Below are positions 1 through 7,165 of a stretch of DNA of 17,467 nucleotides, piece after piece. The notes beneath the pieces were generated by a model. That model had not been told where the DNA came from. It searched no databases and was given only the letters and a program-made list of their open reading frames with translations. The position numbers and the translations under genes were made by a program. This stretch comes from Caldilineaceae bacterium (GTDB lineage: Bacteria; Chloroflexota; Anaerolineae; Caldilineales; Caldilineaceae): assembly GCA_026645575.1 (NCBI GenBank), contig JAPKMW010000159.1, positions 1 to 17,467 of the forward strand. The letters are read 5' to 3'. How positions within the stretch are numbered: the stretch's first letter is position 1; each line of letters starts with the position of its first letter.

Positions 1-419
1 GTTGCGACGGGAATGGGCAAGGTGTCAAGGATGCGCAGTTCTTCCAAGTGGACGCCAAGGCGGTGGCACAAGGCTTGCCGGAAGCGCTCAATCTCGCCCA
101 CGGCTTCCCGAATCCGATGCCACAACCGGCTTTGCCCTGGTAGTTTGTCGAAATAGGGGCGATAGTGACGATTCACTTCACGCAAAATTTCGGTTTCTCC
201 TCGGTTGCCCGTGAGGTGCATGAGCATATCCAACTTGAGAATGGTACTCAACGTATAGCTGGGCGGACGACCCGCTCCCTGGGGTTTGGTGAACAAGACA
301 CAGTATTCATCAATGATGCCGAACAGTAACTCTACTAAGTCGGCATGGCTGTACCCGTTTTCGTGCATTGACGTAATCAAGCTTTCCAGGCACAATGGGG
401 GCGGTGTTATCGCGGCCAT
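1..419 (-). CDS. IS982-like DDE transposase, N-terminal part (cut by window edge)
   Basis: An uninterrupted reading frame runs on the minus strand from ATG at 419 to the window edge (about 139 residues, no stop). A strong Shine-Dalgarno AAAGGAG lies at 428-434 on the minus strand, 8 nt before the start. The protein begins MAAITPPPLCLESL. It has a helical N-terminal region, then a stretch containing HLTGNRGETEILREVNRHYRP and LWHRIREAVGEIERF, and ends at LRILDTLPIPVA. That last motif fits the first catalytic Asp segment (ID/LDSxPIPV) of IS982-type DDE transposases, preceded by the usual helical DNA-binding domain. The rest of the catalytic domain would lie outside the window, so completeness cannot be judged. 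No terminal inverted repeat was identified between the start and the next gene. Membership of a transposase family is fairly sure; the IS982 assignment is from pattern memory and less so. Confidence 0.72.
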   Translation of the reverse strand, partial: MAAITPPPLCLESLITSMHENGYSHADLVELLFGIIDEYCVLFTKPQGAGRPPSYTLSTILKLDMLMHLTGNRGETEILREVNRHYRPYFDKLPGQSRLWHRIREAVGEIERFRQALCHRLGVHLEELRILDTLPIPVA

Positions 420-517
420 GGTCTTTGCTCCTTTGGTAGAATTTGCGACTTCTCCTTAGAAGTTTACTACCACGGCTACGATAACGCCACTCCCTTCAAT
501 TTCGCATAATCGGTTAC

Positions 518-545
518 CTAATATCTAATACCCAATACCTAATAC
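518..545. repeat. Degenerate 7-bp tandem repeat (CTAATAC-like), four units
   Basis: The spacer between the transposase and the cyclase gene contains four consecutive heptamers: CTAATAT, CTAATAC, CCAATAC, CTAATAC. They end 27 bp before the cyclase start. The words CCAATAC and CCCAATA recur in the hairpin at 15789-15857. The pattern resembles the short tandem heptanucleotide repeats known between genes in filamentous cyanobacteria and some Chloroflexota. No function can be read from it. Confidence 0.55.
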
Positions 546-572
546 CATTACAACTATCAACTGGAGACACTC

Positions 573-1361
573 ATGACAAAACTCTACGACCTTTCGCAAC
601 CGCTCAACGCTGATTGCTCGTTCTGGCCCTTTTACCCGCCCTTTGAAGTGAAATACTTCAAGCGCAAGTCCGAACATGGCGTCAATGCCCAGTATATCCA
701 GACCTCCAACCACATGGGCACCCACTTGGACGCGCCCAAGCACTTTGTCACCAACGGCAAGACCATTGACCAACTGCCGCTGGAATGGCTCTATGGCCCC
801 GGCGTCATTGTGGATCTGAGCGACATGCTGGACGACCTGGACATCTTCACCCCGCAAGATATTGAAAAGCGGGTCGAAGTGCGTGACGGCGACATTCTGA
901 TCATCCACACTGGCTGGCATAAATATTCCTTCCTCTCTGAACAGGGCGATGAAGAACGTTATATCCAACGCCACCCCGGCCCCCATCACAGCATCTGCCA
1001 ATGGCTGCTCGACAAGAAGATCAAGGTCTGGGGCGTCGATATGATCTCGACCGACCATCCCATGAACCTGCCGATTGGGCGCTTCCTGGGCGCCGGCGGT
1101 TTGAACCACTGGAAGAAGGTGCGTGGCATCTGTGAACAAAAATTTGGCGCCGATAAGATGGACGAACTCTTCCCCGAAAGCGCCTATCAATTGACCCACA
1201 ACGCCCTCTTCCCCCATGATTGCGTCCATGTCGAAAACATGGGCGGCCAAATCGGCGCCCCTGAATTGCAAAACCGCCGCATGACCATCGGCGTCTTCCC
1301 CTGGCTCTTCAAGGGGGGCGAAGCGGCCTTCTGTCGCGCTGTCGCGTTTGTGGAAGACTAA
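573..1361 (+). CDS. Cyclase-family metal-dependent hydrolase (kynurenine formamidase-like)
   Basis: This 262-residue protein belongs to the cyclase/KynB-like family (Pfam Cyclase), whose members hydrolyse amide or cyclic bonds with a divalent metal. The signature HMGTHLDAPKHF is at residues 47-58, with His47, His51, Asp53 and His57 as the expected metal-binding set. Further family blocks are HPGPHH (134-139), VWGVDMISTDHP (152-163) and HVENMGG (219-225). Length is typical for the family and there is no signal peptide, so it should be cytoplasmic. The ATG follows GGAGA at a good distance. It stands ahead of, and apart from, the acyl-CoA synthetase operon, separated by a MITE-like element, so it may be its own transcription unit. 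Kynurenine formamidase is one option, but no other tryptophan-catabolism gene is present. Cyclic amide or lactone hydrolysis within the neighbouring pathway is equally plausible. Confidence 0.88.
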   Translation: MTKLYDLSQPLNADCSFWPFYPPFEVKYFKRKSEHGVNAQYIQTSNHMGTHLDAPKHFVTNGKTIDQLPLEWLYGPGVIVDLSDMLDDLDIFTPQDIEKRVEVRDGDILIIHTGWHKYSFLSEQGDEERYIQRHPGPHHSICQWLLDKKIKVWGVDMISTDHPMNLPIGRFLGAGGLNHWKKVRGICEQKFGADKMDELFPESAYQLTHNALFPHDCVHVENMGGQIGAPELQNRRMTIGVFPWLFKGGEAAFCRAVAFVED

Positions 1362-1420
1362 AAACGGTAGGTGCGGTTTGCAACTCATGCGCCTCAAGCG
1401 AAGGAGGTGTAGAGGCGCAC

Positions 1421-1571
1421 AACACTACAACGGATTTAGGAAGCATCGGATTTTTGCGACATGACCAAACAATTGCTAACAAGATGTTTATTTTTCTCAA
1501 ACACTTGCGGTGTCCTCAGTTTCGGTTCAGCAAAAAGACAATCTGGTGCTTCCCTAATCCGTTGTAGTGTT
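1421..1571. mobile_element. MITE-like non-coding element with 25-bp imperfect terminal inverted repeats
   Basis: The left arm at 1421-1445 starts AACACTACAACGGATTTAGG. The right arm at 1547-1571 is its inverted copy with 23 of 25 positions matching. About 100 bp of non-coding DNA lies between the arms. Size (151 bp), long terminal inverted repeats and lack of an ORF fit a miniature inverted-repeat element. No clear target-site duplication was seen directly outside the arms. The 9-mer TCAAGCGAA does occur outside the left arm, with its inverse just outside the right arm, so the inverted symmetry may extend with interruptions. An alternative is a large imperfect RNA hairpin. Confidence 0.6.
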
Positions 1572-1576
1572 TTCGC

Positions 1577-1605
1577 TTGACAGGGCGTTGCGTCTGCCTT
1601 ACAAT
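1577..1605 (+). promoter_or_regulatory. Sigma-70-type promoter for the catabolic operon
   Basis: A perfect -35 box TTGACA (1577-1582) is followed by exactly 17 bp and then TACAAT (1600-1605), one mismatch from the -10 consensus. Transcription would begin near 1612, leaving a leader of roughly 87 nt before the ATG at 1699. The -35 box begins 5 bp after the right arm of the MITE-like element. The position fits a promoter for the acyl-CoA synthetase and the genes after it. Confidence 0.72.
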
Positions 1606-1698
1606 CAGCGTAACGCCCATCTTGCTCTGTATCCACCAATTTACTTAGTGCAGGCTTGCTCCGATTGTACTAAAATTTTTCTTTGGGGAATTTTGCCA

Positions 1699-3327
1699 AT
1701 GTCGCAACACAATCTTTACACCACTGGTCTGGACAAGACGCCGGCCAACTATGTTCCGATTTCCCCCTTGACTTTTGTCGAGCGCGCCGCCGCGGTCTTC
1801 CCCCAGCGAACATCGATTGTGCATGGCGAACAGCGCTATACCTGGGCGCAAACCTATGAGCGCTGTTGCCGCCTGGCGTCGGCATTGGCGCAACGGGGCA
1901 TCGGCTTGGGCGATACGGTTTCGATCATGGGTTTTAACACGCCCCAAATGTACGAAGCCCATTTTGGCGTTCCTATGACAGGCGCCGTCCTCCACTCCAT
2001 CAACACGCGCCTGGATGCCCCCGCCATTGCCTTCCAGTTGCAACATTGTGAGTCAAAAATCTTGCTGACCGATACCGAGGCGTCTAAAACCATTCGGGAG
2101 GCGTTGGCTCAACTAGAAAATCCGCCGCTGGTCATTGACATTGATGACCCTTTCAGCGATGGGGGTGATAGACTGGGCGTGATGGACTATGAAGAATTTC
2201 TGGCCGGCGGTGATCCCAACTTCGCCTGGCGATTACCCGCCGATGAATGGCAGGCGATCACCCTCAATTACACCTCCGGCACCACTGGGAATCCCAAAGG
2301 TGTGGTCTATCACCACCGCGGCGCTTACCTCAATGCGGTGAGTAATATTATGGCCTGGGGCATGGGCAAACACCCAGTCTATCTCTGGACACTGCCTATG
2401 TTTCACTGTAATGGTTGGTGCTTCCCCTGGACATTGGCGGCGGTTGTCGGCACGAGTGTCTGTCTGCGCAAGGTGCGGCCTGATTTCATTTACGACTTAA
2501 TCGAGAAAGAAGGCGTGACCCATTACTGCGGCGCACCCACGGTTCATTATATGCTGGTCAACGCACCGGACGAATTGCGGGCCAAGAAACAACATCGTAT
2601 CCAGGGCATGATCGCCGCCGCCCCGCCGCCGGCTGCTGTTTTGCAGAAGATGGCCGAAAATGACTTTGAAGTGACCCACGTCTACGGCCTCACCGAAACC
2701 TATGGGCCGGCCACGCTTTGTGAATGGCATAGCGATTGGGACGATCTGCCGATGGAGGCGCAAGCACGGATGAAGGCGCGTCAGGGGGTGCGCTATCACA
2801 TGTTGGAGGAATTGGCCGTTCTCGACCCACAGACCATGCAGCCCGTCCCCGCCGATGGCGAAACATTGGGCGAAGTGATGTTCCGCGGCAATATTGTAAT
2901 GATGGGCTATCTCAAAAATCCGTCCGCCACCGAAAAAGCCTTTGAAGGCGGTTGGTTCCATAGCGGTGACTTGGGCGTCATGCACCCGGATGGCTATATT
3001 GAGTTAAAAGACCGCGCCAAAGATATTATTATCTCCGGCGGTGAAAATATTTCGACCATCGAAGTGGAAAATGTCCTCTACCGCCATCCGGCGATTTTGG
3101 AAGCTGCTGTCGTTGCCCGCCCTGATGAAAAGTGGGGGGAAACGCCCTGCGCCTTTGTCACCCTGCGTGACGGCGCCACAGCGACGGCTGAGGAAATTAT
3201 CGAATTTTGCCGCAATAACATCGCCCATTACAAAGCGCCAAAAACGGTGGTCTTCGGTGGATTACCCAAGACATCGACAGGGAAGGTGCAGAAGTTTGTG
3301 TTGCGGGAACAGGCGAAACAATTATAG
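1699..3327 (+). CDS. Acyl-CoA synthetase (AMP-forming, fatty/aromatic acid-CoA ligase family)
   Basis: This 542-residue adenylate-forming enzyme activates a carboxylic acid to an acyl-AMP and then to an acyl-CoA thioester. Seen in order: the ATP-binding P-loop YTSGTTGNPKG (191-201), the acyl-pocket segment LPMFHCNGW (232-240), YGLTETYGP (329-337), the hinge region HSGDLG then ELKDRAKDIIISGGEN (421-450), and PKTSTGK with the catalytic Lys529. Length is normal. The same frame is open upstream to 1567, but the ATG at 1699 gives the family's usual N-terminus, has GGGGA a few bases upstream, and lies after the promoter. The sequence style (HSINTRLDAPAIAF, HYCGAPTVHYML) resembles medium-chain and aromatic acid ligases such as AlkK and the plant peroxisomal AAE group. 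The true substrate cannot be told. It is the first gene of the probable operon. Confidence 0.93.
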   Translation: MSQHNLYTTGLDKTPANYVPISPLTFVERAAAVFPQRTSIVHGEQRYTWAQTYERCCRLASALAQRGIGLGDTVSIMGFNTPQMYEAHFGVPMTGAVLHSINTRLDAPAIAFQLQHCESKILLTDTEASKTIREALAQLENPPLVIDIDDPFSDGGDRLGVMDYEEFLAGGDPNFAWRLPADEWQAITLNYTSGTTGNPKGVVYHHRGAYLNAVSNIMAWGMGKHPVYLWTLPMFHCNGWCFPWTLAAVVGTSVCLRKVRPDFIYDLIEKEGVTHYCGAPTVHYMLVNAPDELRAKKQHRIQGMIAAAPPPAAVLQKMAENDFEVTHVYGLTETYGPATLCEWHSDWDDLPMEAQARMKARQGVRYHMLEELAVLDPQTMQPVPADGETLGEVMFRGNIVMMGYLKNPSATEKAFEGGWFHSGDLGVMHPDGYIELKDRAKDIIISGGENISTIEVENVLYRHPAILEAAVVARPDEKWGETPCAFVTLRDGATATAEEIIEFCRNNIAHYKAPKTVVFGGLPKTSTGKVQKFVLREQAKQL

Positions 3328-3405
3328 ACAAATATAGACCAAAATGTAATAGTGGAAGCACTGCGCGCCTTACAACTCTGTGGCGCTTTCTAAGGAGGAA
3401 TCTTC

Positions 3406-4236
3406 ATGACAATGGCAACTGTCGCCACCAATGGCGCCGCCCACACAACAATCACCAGCGAGGAGCCAATCCTCCTGCGCAGTGACCGCAATGGCGTCGC
3501 CACCTTGACCATGAATCGGCCCAAGCAATTTAACGCCCTTTCCCAGGCCATGTTGAGTGCGTTGCAAACCGAGCTTGACGCCATCGCCACCGACGCGACA
3601 GTGCGCGTCGTGGTGATTGCCAGCAACGGCAAAGCCTTTTGCGCCGGTCATGATCTCAAAGAGATGCGCAGCCACCCTGACCAGGAATGGCAACATGCCC
3701 TCTTTAACCAATGCAGCCGTATGATGATGACGATCAACCGGATGCCGCAGCCGGTCATTGCACGCGTGCATGGCCTCGCCACGGCTGCCGGATGCCAACT
3801 GGTCGCTGCCTGTGATCTCGCTGTCGCCGCCGATGTCGCCACCTTTGCCACGTCAGGGCTGCGTGTGGGCTTGTTCTGTTCAACGCCCTCGGTAGCGGTT
3901 AGTCGCAACCTGGGGCGCAAAAAGGCGATGGAAATTTTGCTCACCGGTGACTTTATCGACGCCCAAACGGCGGAACGCGAAGGGCTGATTAACTATGCCG
4001 TCCCACTGGAACAACTCGATGCCACGGTCCAACGGCTGGCGGATGCGATTGTCGCCAAGTCTTCCTATGCTGTCGCTTCCGGCAAGCGCATGTTCTATAA
4101 ACAATTGGAAATGGACATGGCCGACGCTTATAATTACGCCGCCGAAGTGATGGCTTGTGATATGATGGCCGCAGATGCAGGAGAAGGGATCGACGCCTTT
4201 ATCCAGAAACGGCAACCGGTCTGGCAAGGAAGGTGA
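3406..4236 (+). CDS. Crotonase-superfamily protein, ECHDC3-like, without catalytic glutamates
   Basis: This 276-residue protein has the enoyl-CoA hydratase/isomerase fold: MNRPKQFNALS (36-46), the oxyanion-hole segment GKAFCAGHDLKEM (75-87), GLATAAGCQLVAACDLAVAA (123-142) and GLFCSTPSVAVSR (155-167). These blocks strongly recall the ECHDC3 branch. In classical mitochondrial crotonase, two Glu residues add water across the enoyl-CoA double bond. At the matching places this protein has Gln131 and the segment Ser150-Gly151, so neither Glu is present. CoA-thioester binding should remain, but ordinary hydratase activity looks unlikely. Hydrolase, lyase or isomerase activity, or a binding role, are alternatives. 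The ATG has an excellent AAGGAGGA upstream. It follows the acyl-CoA synthetase after 78 bp and probably handles that enzyme's product. Confidence 0.9.
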   Translation: MTMATVATNGAAHTTITSEEPILLRSDRNGVATLTMNRPKQFNALSQAMLSALQTELDAIATDATVRVVVIASNGKAFCAGHDLKEMRSHPDQEWQHALFNQCSRMMMTINRMPQPVIARVHGLATAAGCQLVAACDLAVAADVATFATSGLRVGLFCSTPSVAVSRNLGRKKAMEILLTGDFIDAQTAEREGLINYAVPLEQLDATVQRLADAIVAKSSYAVASGKRMFYKQLEMDMADAYNYAAEVMACDMMAADAGEGIDAFIQKRQPVWQGR

Positions 4237-4298
4237 GACAGTAAGTCAGTAAGTCAGTAGGACAGTGGATACTGATTACTGTCTCACTGACTTACTGT
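4233..4298. repeat. 8-bp tandem repeats with overlapping inverted repeats (possible alternative hairpins)
   Basis: Starting within the crotonase stop codon, the unit AGTAAGTC occurs at 4240-4247 and 4248-4255, followed by AGTAGGAC and AGTGGATA. The inverse of this pattern follows. One stem pairs ACAGTAAGTCAGT (4238-4250) with 4286-4298 (13 bp, perfect). Another pairs GTGAGACAGT (4233-4242) with 4278-4287 (10 bp, perfect). The stems share bases and cannot form together. No poly-T tract follows. It may stabilise mRNA or act as a weak attenuator, or it may be a spreading short repeat. Confidence 0.55.
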
Positions 4299-4354
4299 TA
4301 ATCGGCATCAGTCGTTCCTTTCTCAATTCATTGTAGTTTTGTAGGAGTTGTCTC

Positions 4355-5239
4355 TTGAAACCGGCGCCCTTTCAATACTTTGCCCCAACCAGCATCGATG
4401 AAGCGCTAATTCTGCTGGCCGAACATGGCTACGACGCCAAGTTGTTGGCCGGTGGCCAAAGTCTCATTCCAACAATGAACTTTCGCCTGGCGCAACCAGC
4501 GGTGCTGATTGATTTAAATAACATTGCCGACTTGGCCTACATCCAACCAACGGTGGACGGCGGCCTACGCATCGGGGCCATGACCCGCCAGCGCGCCCTG
4601 GAAAAGAGCGATCTTGTTGTCCAACGGGCGCCACTCCTGCACGCCACCATGCCTTACATCGCTCATGTCCAAATCCGCAATCGCGGTACCATCGGCGGCA
4701 GCCTGGCTCATGCCGACCCCGCGGCTGAGTTACCCGTAATTGCCGTAGCATTGGACGCACAACTCAAAGTGCGCAGCAAACTTGGCGAACGTTGGGTGAG
4801 CGCTCAGGATTTCTATGTCGCGCTCTTTGCCACGGATCTGGCCCCGGATGAAATTTTAGCGGAGATCGTGCTGCCGCCGCTTGCACCCCGCACTGGCTGG
4901 TCGATCCAAGAGGTTGCCCGCCGCCGGGGTGATTATGCCATTGTCGGCGTGGCGGCGACGGTGCGGCTGGACGAACAAGGCCGGTGCGCCGATGCACGGA
5001 TCGTCTTGCTCAGTGTTGGCGAAGGGCCGACCCAAGCGCGGCAAGCGATGGCACTATTACAAAGCGAGAAACCAACTTCAGCCTTGATCGCCGCCGCCGC
5101 CGAGACCTGCGCGACCAAAGACATTGATCCCACGGCTGATATTCACGCTTCCGTGGCCTTTCGCCGCCATTTGGCGAATGTATTGACCAGACGGGCATTA
5201 ACGGAAGCTTTTCAGCGCGCTGGACAGGAATTGTTATGA
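4355..5239 (+). CDS. Molybdenum hydroxylase FAD-binding subunit (CoxM/xanthine dehydrogenase family)
   Basis: This 294-residue flavoprotein is the medium subunit of a xanthine dehydrogenase/CO dehydrogenase-type complex; it passes electrons from the [2Fe-2S] subunit to an acceptor. FAD-binding motifs are LLAGGQSLIP (30-39) and IRNRGTIGGSLAHADPAAE (107-125). The rest matches the C-terminal flavoprotein domain (from about 178, with YAIVGVAATV at 194-203). Length is typical. The start is a TTG codon, supported by AGGAG at 4343-4347, seven bases upstream, and by the fit of the N-terminus (KPAPFQYFAPTS) to the family. The next gene begins within its stop codon (ATGA), which suggests translational coupling. 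The partner subunits lie at 7158 and 8083, so the three-subunit set is split by two unrelated genes. Confidence 0.93.
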   Translation: MKPAPFQYFAPTSIDEALILLAEHGYDAKLLAGGQSLIPTMNFRLAQPAVLIDLNNIADLAYIQPTVDGGLRIGAMTRQRALEKSDLVVQRAPLLHATMPYIAHVQIRNRGTIGGSLAHADPAAELPVIAVALDAQLKVRSKLGERWVSAQDFYVALFATDLAPDEILAEIVLPPLAPRTGWSIQEVARRRGDYAIVGVAATVRLDEQGRCADARIVLLSVGEGPTQARQAMALLQSEKPTSALIAAAAETCATKDIDPTADIHASVAFRRHLANVLTRRALTEAFQRAGQELL

Positions 5240-6204
5240 CCTTTCAACCGAATCGCAACCAACCCCATCTCATGGCCGCGTATGGCGGCGAAGGCTGGCA
5301 ACCGCGCAGTCGCTCCCTGGCCGGTGAACTAGGCAATATTTGGGGTGCCTGTGGCGTTAACAGCGAATGGTCAACGCTAAAGGCCGTGTTGCTCCATCGC
5401 CCTGGGGCAGAATTGGCCGCTTCTGCGGATGATCCGAATGCGGTGCAGATGGTGGCGCCACTCGATATTGCCAAAGCACAAGCGCAGCATGATGCCCTGG
5501 CCCAAGCCTATCGCGACGCCGGGGTCACAGTCCATTACGTCAACCCGCCGGCAACACCCAGCCCCAATCAAATGTTTTGTGCGGATTTGATGTTTATGAC
5601 ACCGGAAGGCTGTATCCTCGCCCGACCGGCTTCGGATGTGCGGGCTGGTGAAGAACGACAAGTCGCCGCCGCCTTGGCCCGTATCGGCGCACCGATTCTA
5701 CGCAGCATTAGTGGACGCGGTGTCTTTGAAGGTGCGGATGCCGCCTGGATTGCGCCCAAAAAGGTGATGGTCGGGCGGGGCATCCGCACCAATACCGAAG
5801 CGATCAACCAGATGCGGACAGTATTGGGCGAGATGGGCGTTGAAGTGGTCTCCTTTGACATGCCCATCGGCACCATGCACCTGCAAGGGATGGTACGCTT
5901 TGCCGATCATAATTTAGCGTTAGCCTGGCCAGTGCGGCTGGCCTATGCCGCGGTGGAGACGTTGCGCGCCGAAGGCTATCGTGTCGAATTTTTGCCCGAT
6001 GTCAGCGAGGCGATTCATAATGCCGCCTTTAACTTTGTCACCCTGGGGCCGCACAAGATTCTGTTGGCGGCGGGCAATCCTATCACTCAACAATTCTATG
6101 AGAGCCTCGACATCGAATGTGTGACGGTGGAAGTGGGTGAATTATATAAAGCTGCCGGCTCAATTGGCTGCCTCAGTGGGATCGTAGAACGTGAGCAAGT
6201 CTAG
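5236..6204 (+). CDS. DDAH/amidinotransferase-superfamily hydrolase
   Basis: This 322-residue protein has the guanidino-modifying fold shared by dimethylarginine dimethylaminohydrolase, arginine deiminase and glycine amidinotransferase. Members attack a guanidinium carbon through a cysteine. Visible features are the opening EWSTLKAVLLHRPG (44-57), the conserved FEGADAAW (164-171), GIRTN (182-186), the catalytic His215 in TMHLQG, and the catalytic Cys312 in GSIGCLSG near the C-terminus. Likely roles are hydrolysis of a substituted guanidine to a urea or amine product. Which guanidine cannot be inferred. It overlaps the FAD-subunit gene by 4 bp (ATGA), so it is clearly in the same operon as the molybdenum hydroxylase. 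That pairing suggests a nitrogen-rich substrate. No signal peptide is present. Confidence 0.86.
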   Translation: MTFQPNRNQPHLMAAYGGEGWQPRSRSLAGELGNIWGACGVNSEWSTLKAVLLHRPGAELAASADDPNAVQMVAPLDIAKAQAQHDALAQAYRDAGVTVHYVNPPATPSPNQMFCADLMFMTPEGCILARPASDVRAGEERQVAAALARIGAPILRSISGRGVFEGADAAWIAPKKVMVGRGIRTNTEAINQMRTVLGEMGVEVVSFDMPIGTMHLQGMVRFADHNLALAWPVRLAYAAVETLRAEGYRVEFLPDVSEAIHNAAFNFVTLGPHKILLAAGNPITQQFYESLDIECVTVEVGELYKAAGSIGCLSGIVEREQV

Positions 6205-7165
6205 TAAAAACAAAAAGAACAAATCACCCAAAGCTAGAGCATCGGATATTGGCGGTAAGCGGCTTGTGAGCCTGGCGCCAACCGAATGGGTGCGCTGGGT
6301 AACTGGTGATCTGCAAGCCCAGGCCCTTGAATCTTTGTCAAACGAATTTCAATGGGTGGCGCGGATGAATGATACGCTTATCAAAGCGCAGTCGCCCACG
6401 AACGGCGTTTTTCTGGTCGCAGCCGATCTTCAACTACGCCCTGATATACGGATTCACCGACGCTTGCGTGCTTACGCAGCGTTGGCGGAGGAAAAATACA
6501 ACCTGTTGGTTTATCCAGTCGTTGTCAACATTTTACCGCCACCAGCGAACGTGATTCTGCCCACAGTTTATGATTCGGATCTGATGGGTATCAAAGCTCA
6601 TCAAGATTTCCGCATGATCAACCTCTGGGAAATTGACGTTGAGTTGGTCTTTACCCAGAATCTGGTGACACTGCTCCCGTTTGTGCCAGTTCTCAAAGGG
6701 GGGAACAATGAAGCCGTGGTGAACCGGGCTATGGTAAAATTGAAGTCGGATGAAACACTGGCTGACCTTGAACCGTTGTTGGCGTTTTTTGCCGCCTTTG
6801 TGTTGGATATCGAGCTTGTTCGGAAAATTATGAGGTGGGATATGGCTGTTTTACGAGAATCACCTTGGTATAGCGAAATTTTAAAGGAAGGCATTGATCT
6901 GGGCCGTGAAGAAGGTCGTGAAGAGGGGCGTGAAGAGGGGCGTGAAGAGGGTCTTTATCAGGGGCAAATGCAAATGTTGGTGCATATCATCGAGCATAAA
7001 TTTGGGCCATTGCCTGAATCATCAGCCTCAATGCTGAACAAACTTGGCGTACAACAAGTCAAAGAATTAGTGGATGTAGCGCTTGACGCCTCCTCGGTTA
7101 GGCAAGTTTATGATGCGGTTGAGCAAATCATTGCTGACGTGTCATCCCCTGCTGCGAATGAGTAA
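6191..7165 (+). CDS. Rpn/DUF4351-like family protein (putative PD-(D/E)XK nuclease relative)
   Basis: This 324-residue protein resembles the large group of Rpn-type or transposase-like PD-(D/E)XK proteins abundant in Chloroflexota and cyanobacteria. It has a Lys/Ser-rich N-terminus (about 1-25) and a probable nuclease-like core with FLVAADLQLRPDIRIHRRLRAY (starting at 74), YPVVVNILPP (108-117) and RMINLWEIDVELVF (141-154). A GREE repeat follows (238-254), then a DUF4351-like tail, HIIEHKFGPLPESS (265-278) onward. In related proteins the core carries an ExQ motif. Here the matching spot reads DLQ, so activity is uncertain. The GTG start overlaps the preceding gene by 14 bp, and its end overlaps the next by 8 bp. 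It is therefore embedded in a metabolic operon to which it has no evident link. A selfish or regulatory passenger is possible. Confidence 0.75.
   Translation: MSKSSKNKKNKSPKARASDIGGKRLVSLAPTEWVRWVTGDLQAQALESLSNEFQWVARMNDTLIKAQSPTNGVFLVAADLQLRPDIRIHRRLRAYAALAEEKYNLLVYPVVVNILPPPANVILPTVYDSDLMGIKAHQDFRMINLWEIDVELVFTQNLVTLLPFVPVLKGGNNEAVVNRAMVKLKSDETLADLEPLLAFFAAFVLDIELVRKIMRWDMAVLRESPWYSEILKEGIDLGREEGREEGREEGREEGLYQGQMQMLVHIIEHKFGPLPESSASMLNKLGVQQVKELVDVALDASSVRQVYDAVEQIIADVSSPAANE
6902..6949 (+). repeat. 12-bp in-frame tandem repeat, four units (encodes Gly-Arg-Glu-Glu)
   Basis: Four 12-bp units (consensus GGGCGTGAAGAG) lie head to tail inside the Rpn/DUF4351-like gene. The last two are identical and the first differs most. 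Each encodes GREE, forming a charged, probably helical linker between the core and the C-terminal tail. Such arrays often vary in copy number through replication slippage, always in frame. Confidence 0.85.

Noticed and set aside
2..214. A small + strand open frame at the left edge
   Set aside because: It is antisense to the transposase frame, which has a strong ribosome binding site and family-like motifs.
525..1397. A 290-residue open frame on the minus strand opposite the cyclase gene
   Set aside because: It mirrors the codon pattern of a strongly supported gene, shows no recognisable domain, and has no clear ribosome binding site.
1567..1698. A longer N-terminus for the acyl-CoA synthetase starting at 1567
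   Set aside because: This start lies inside the MITE-like arm and upstream of the promoter; the 44 extra residues do not fit the family.
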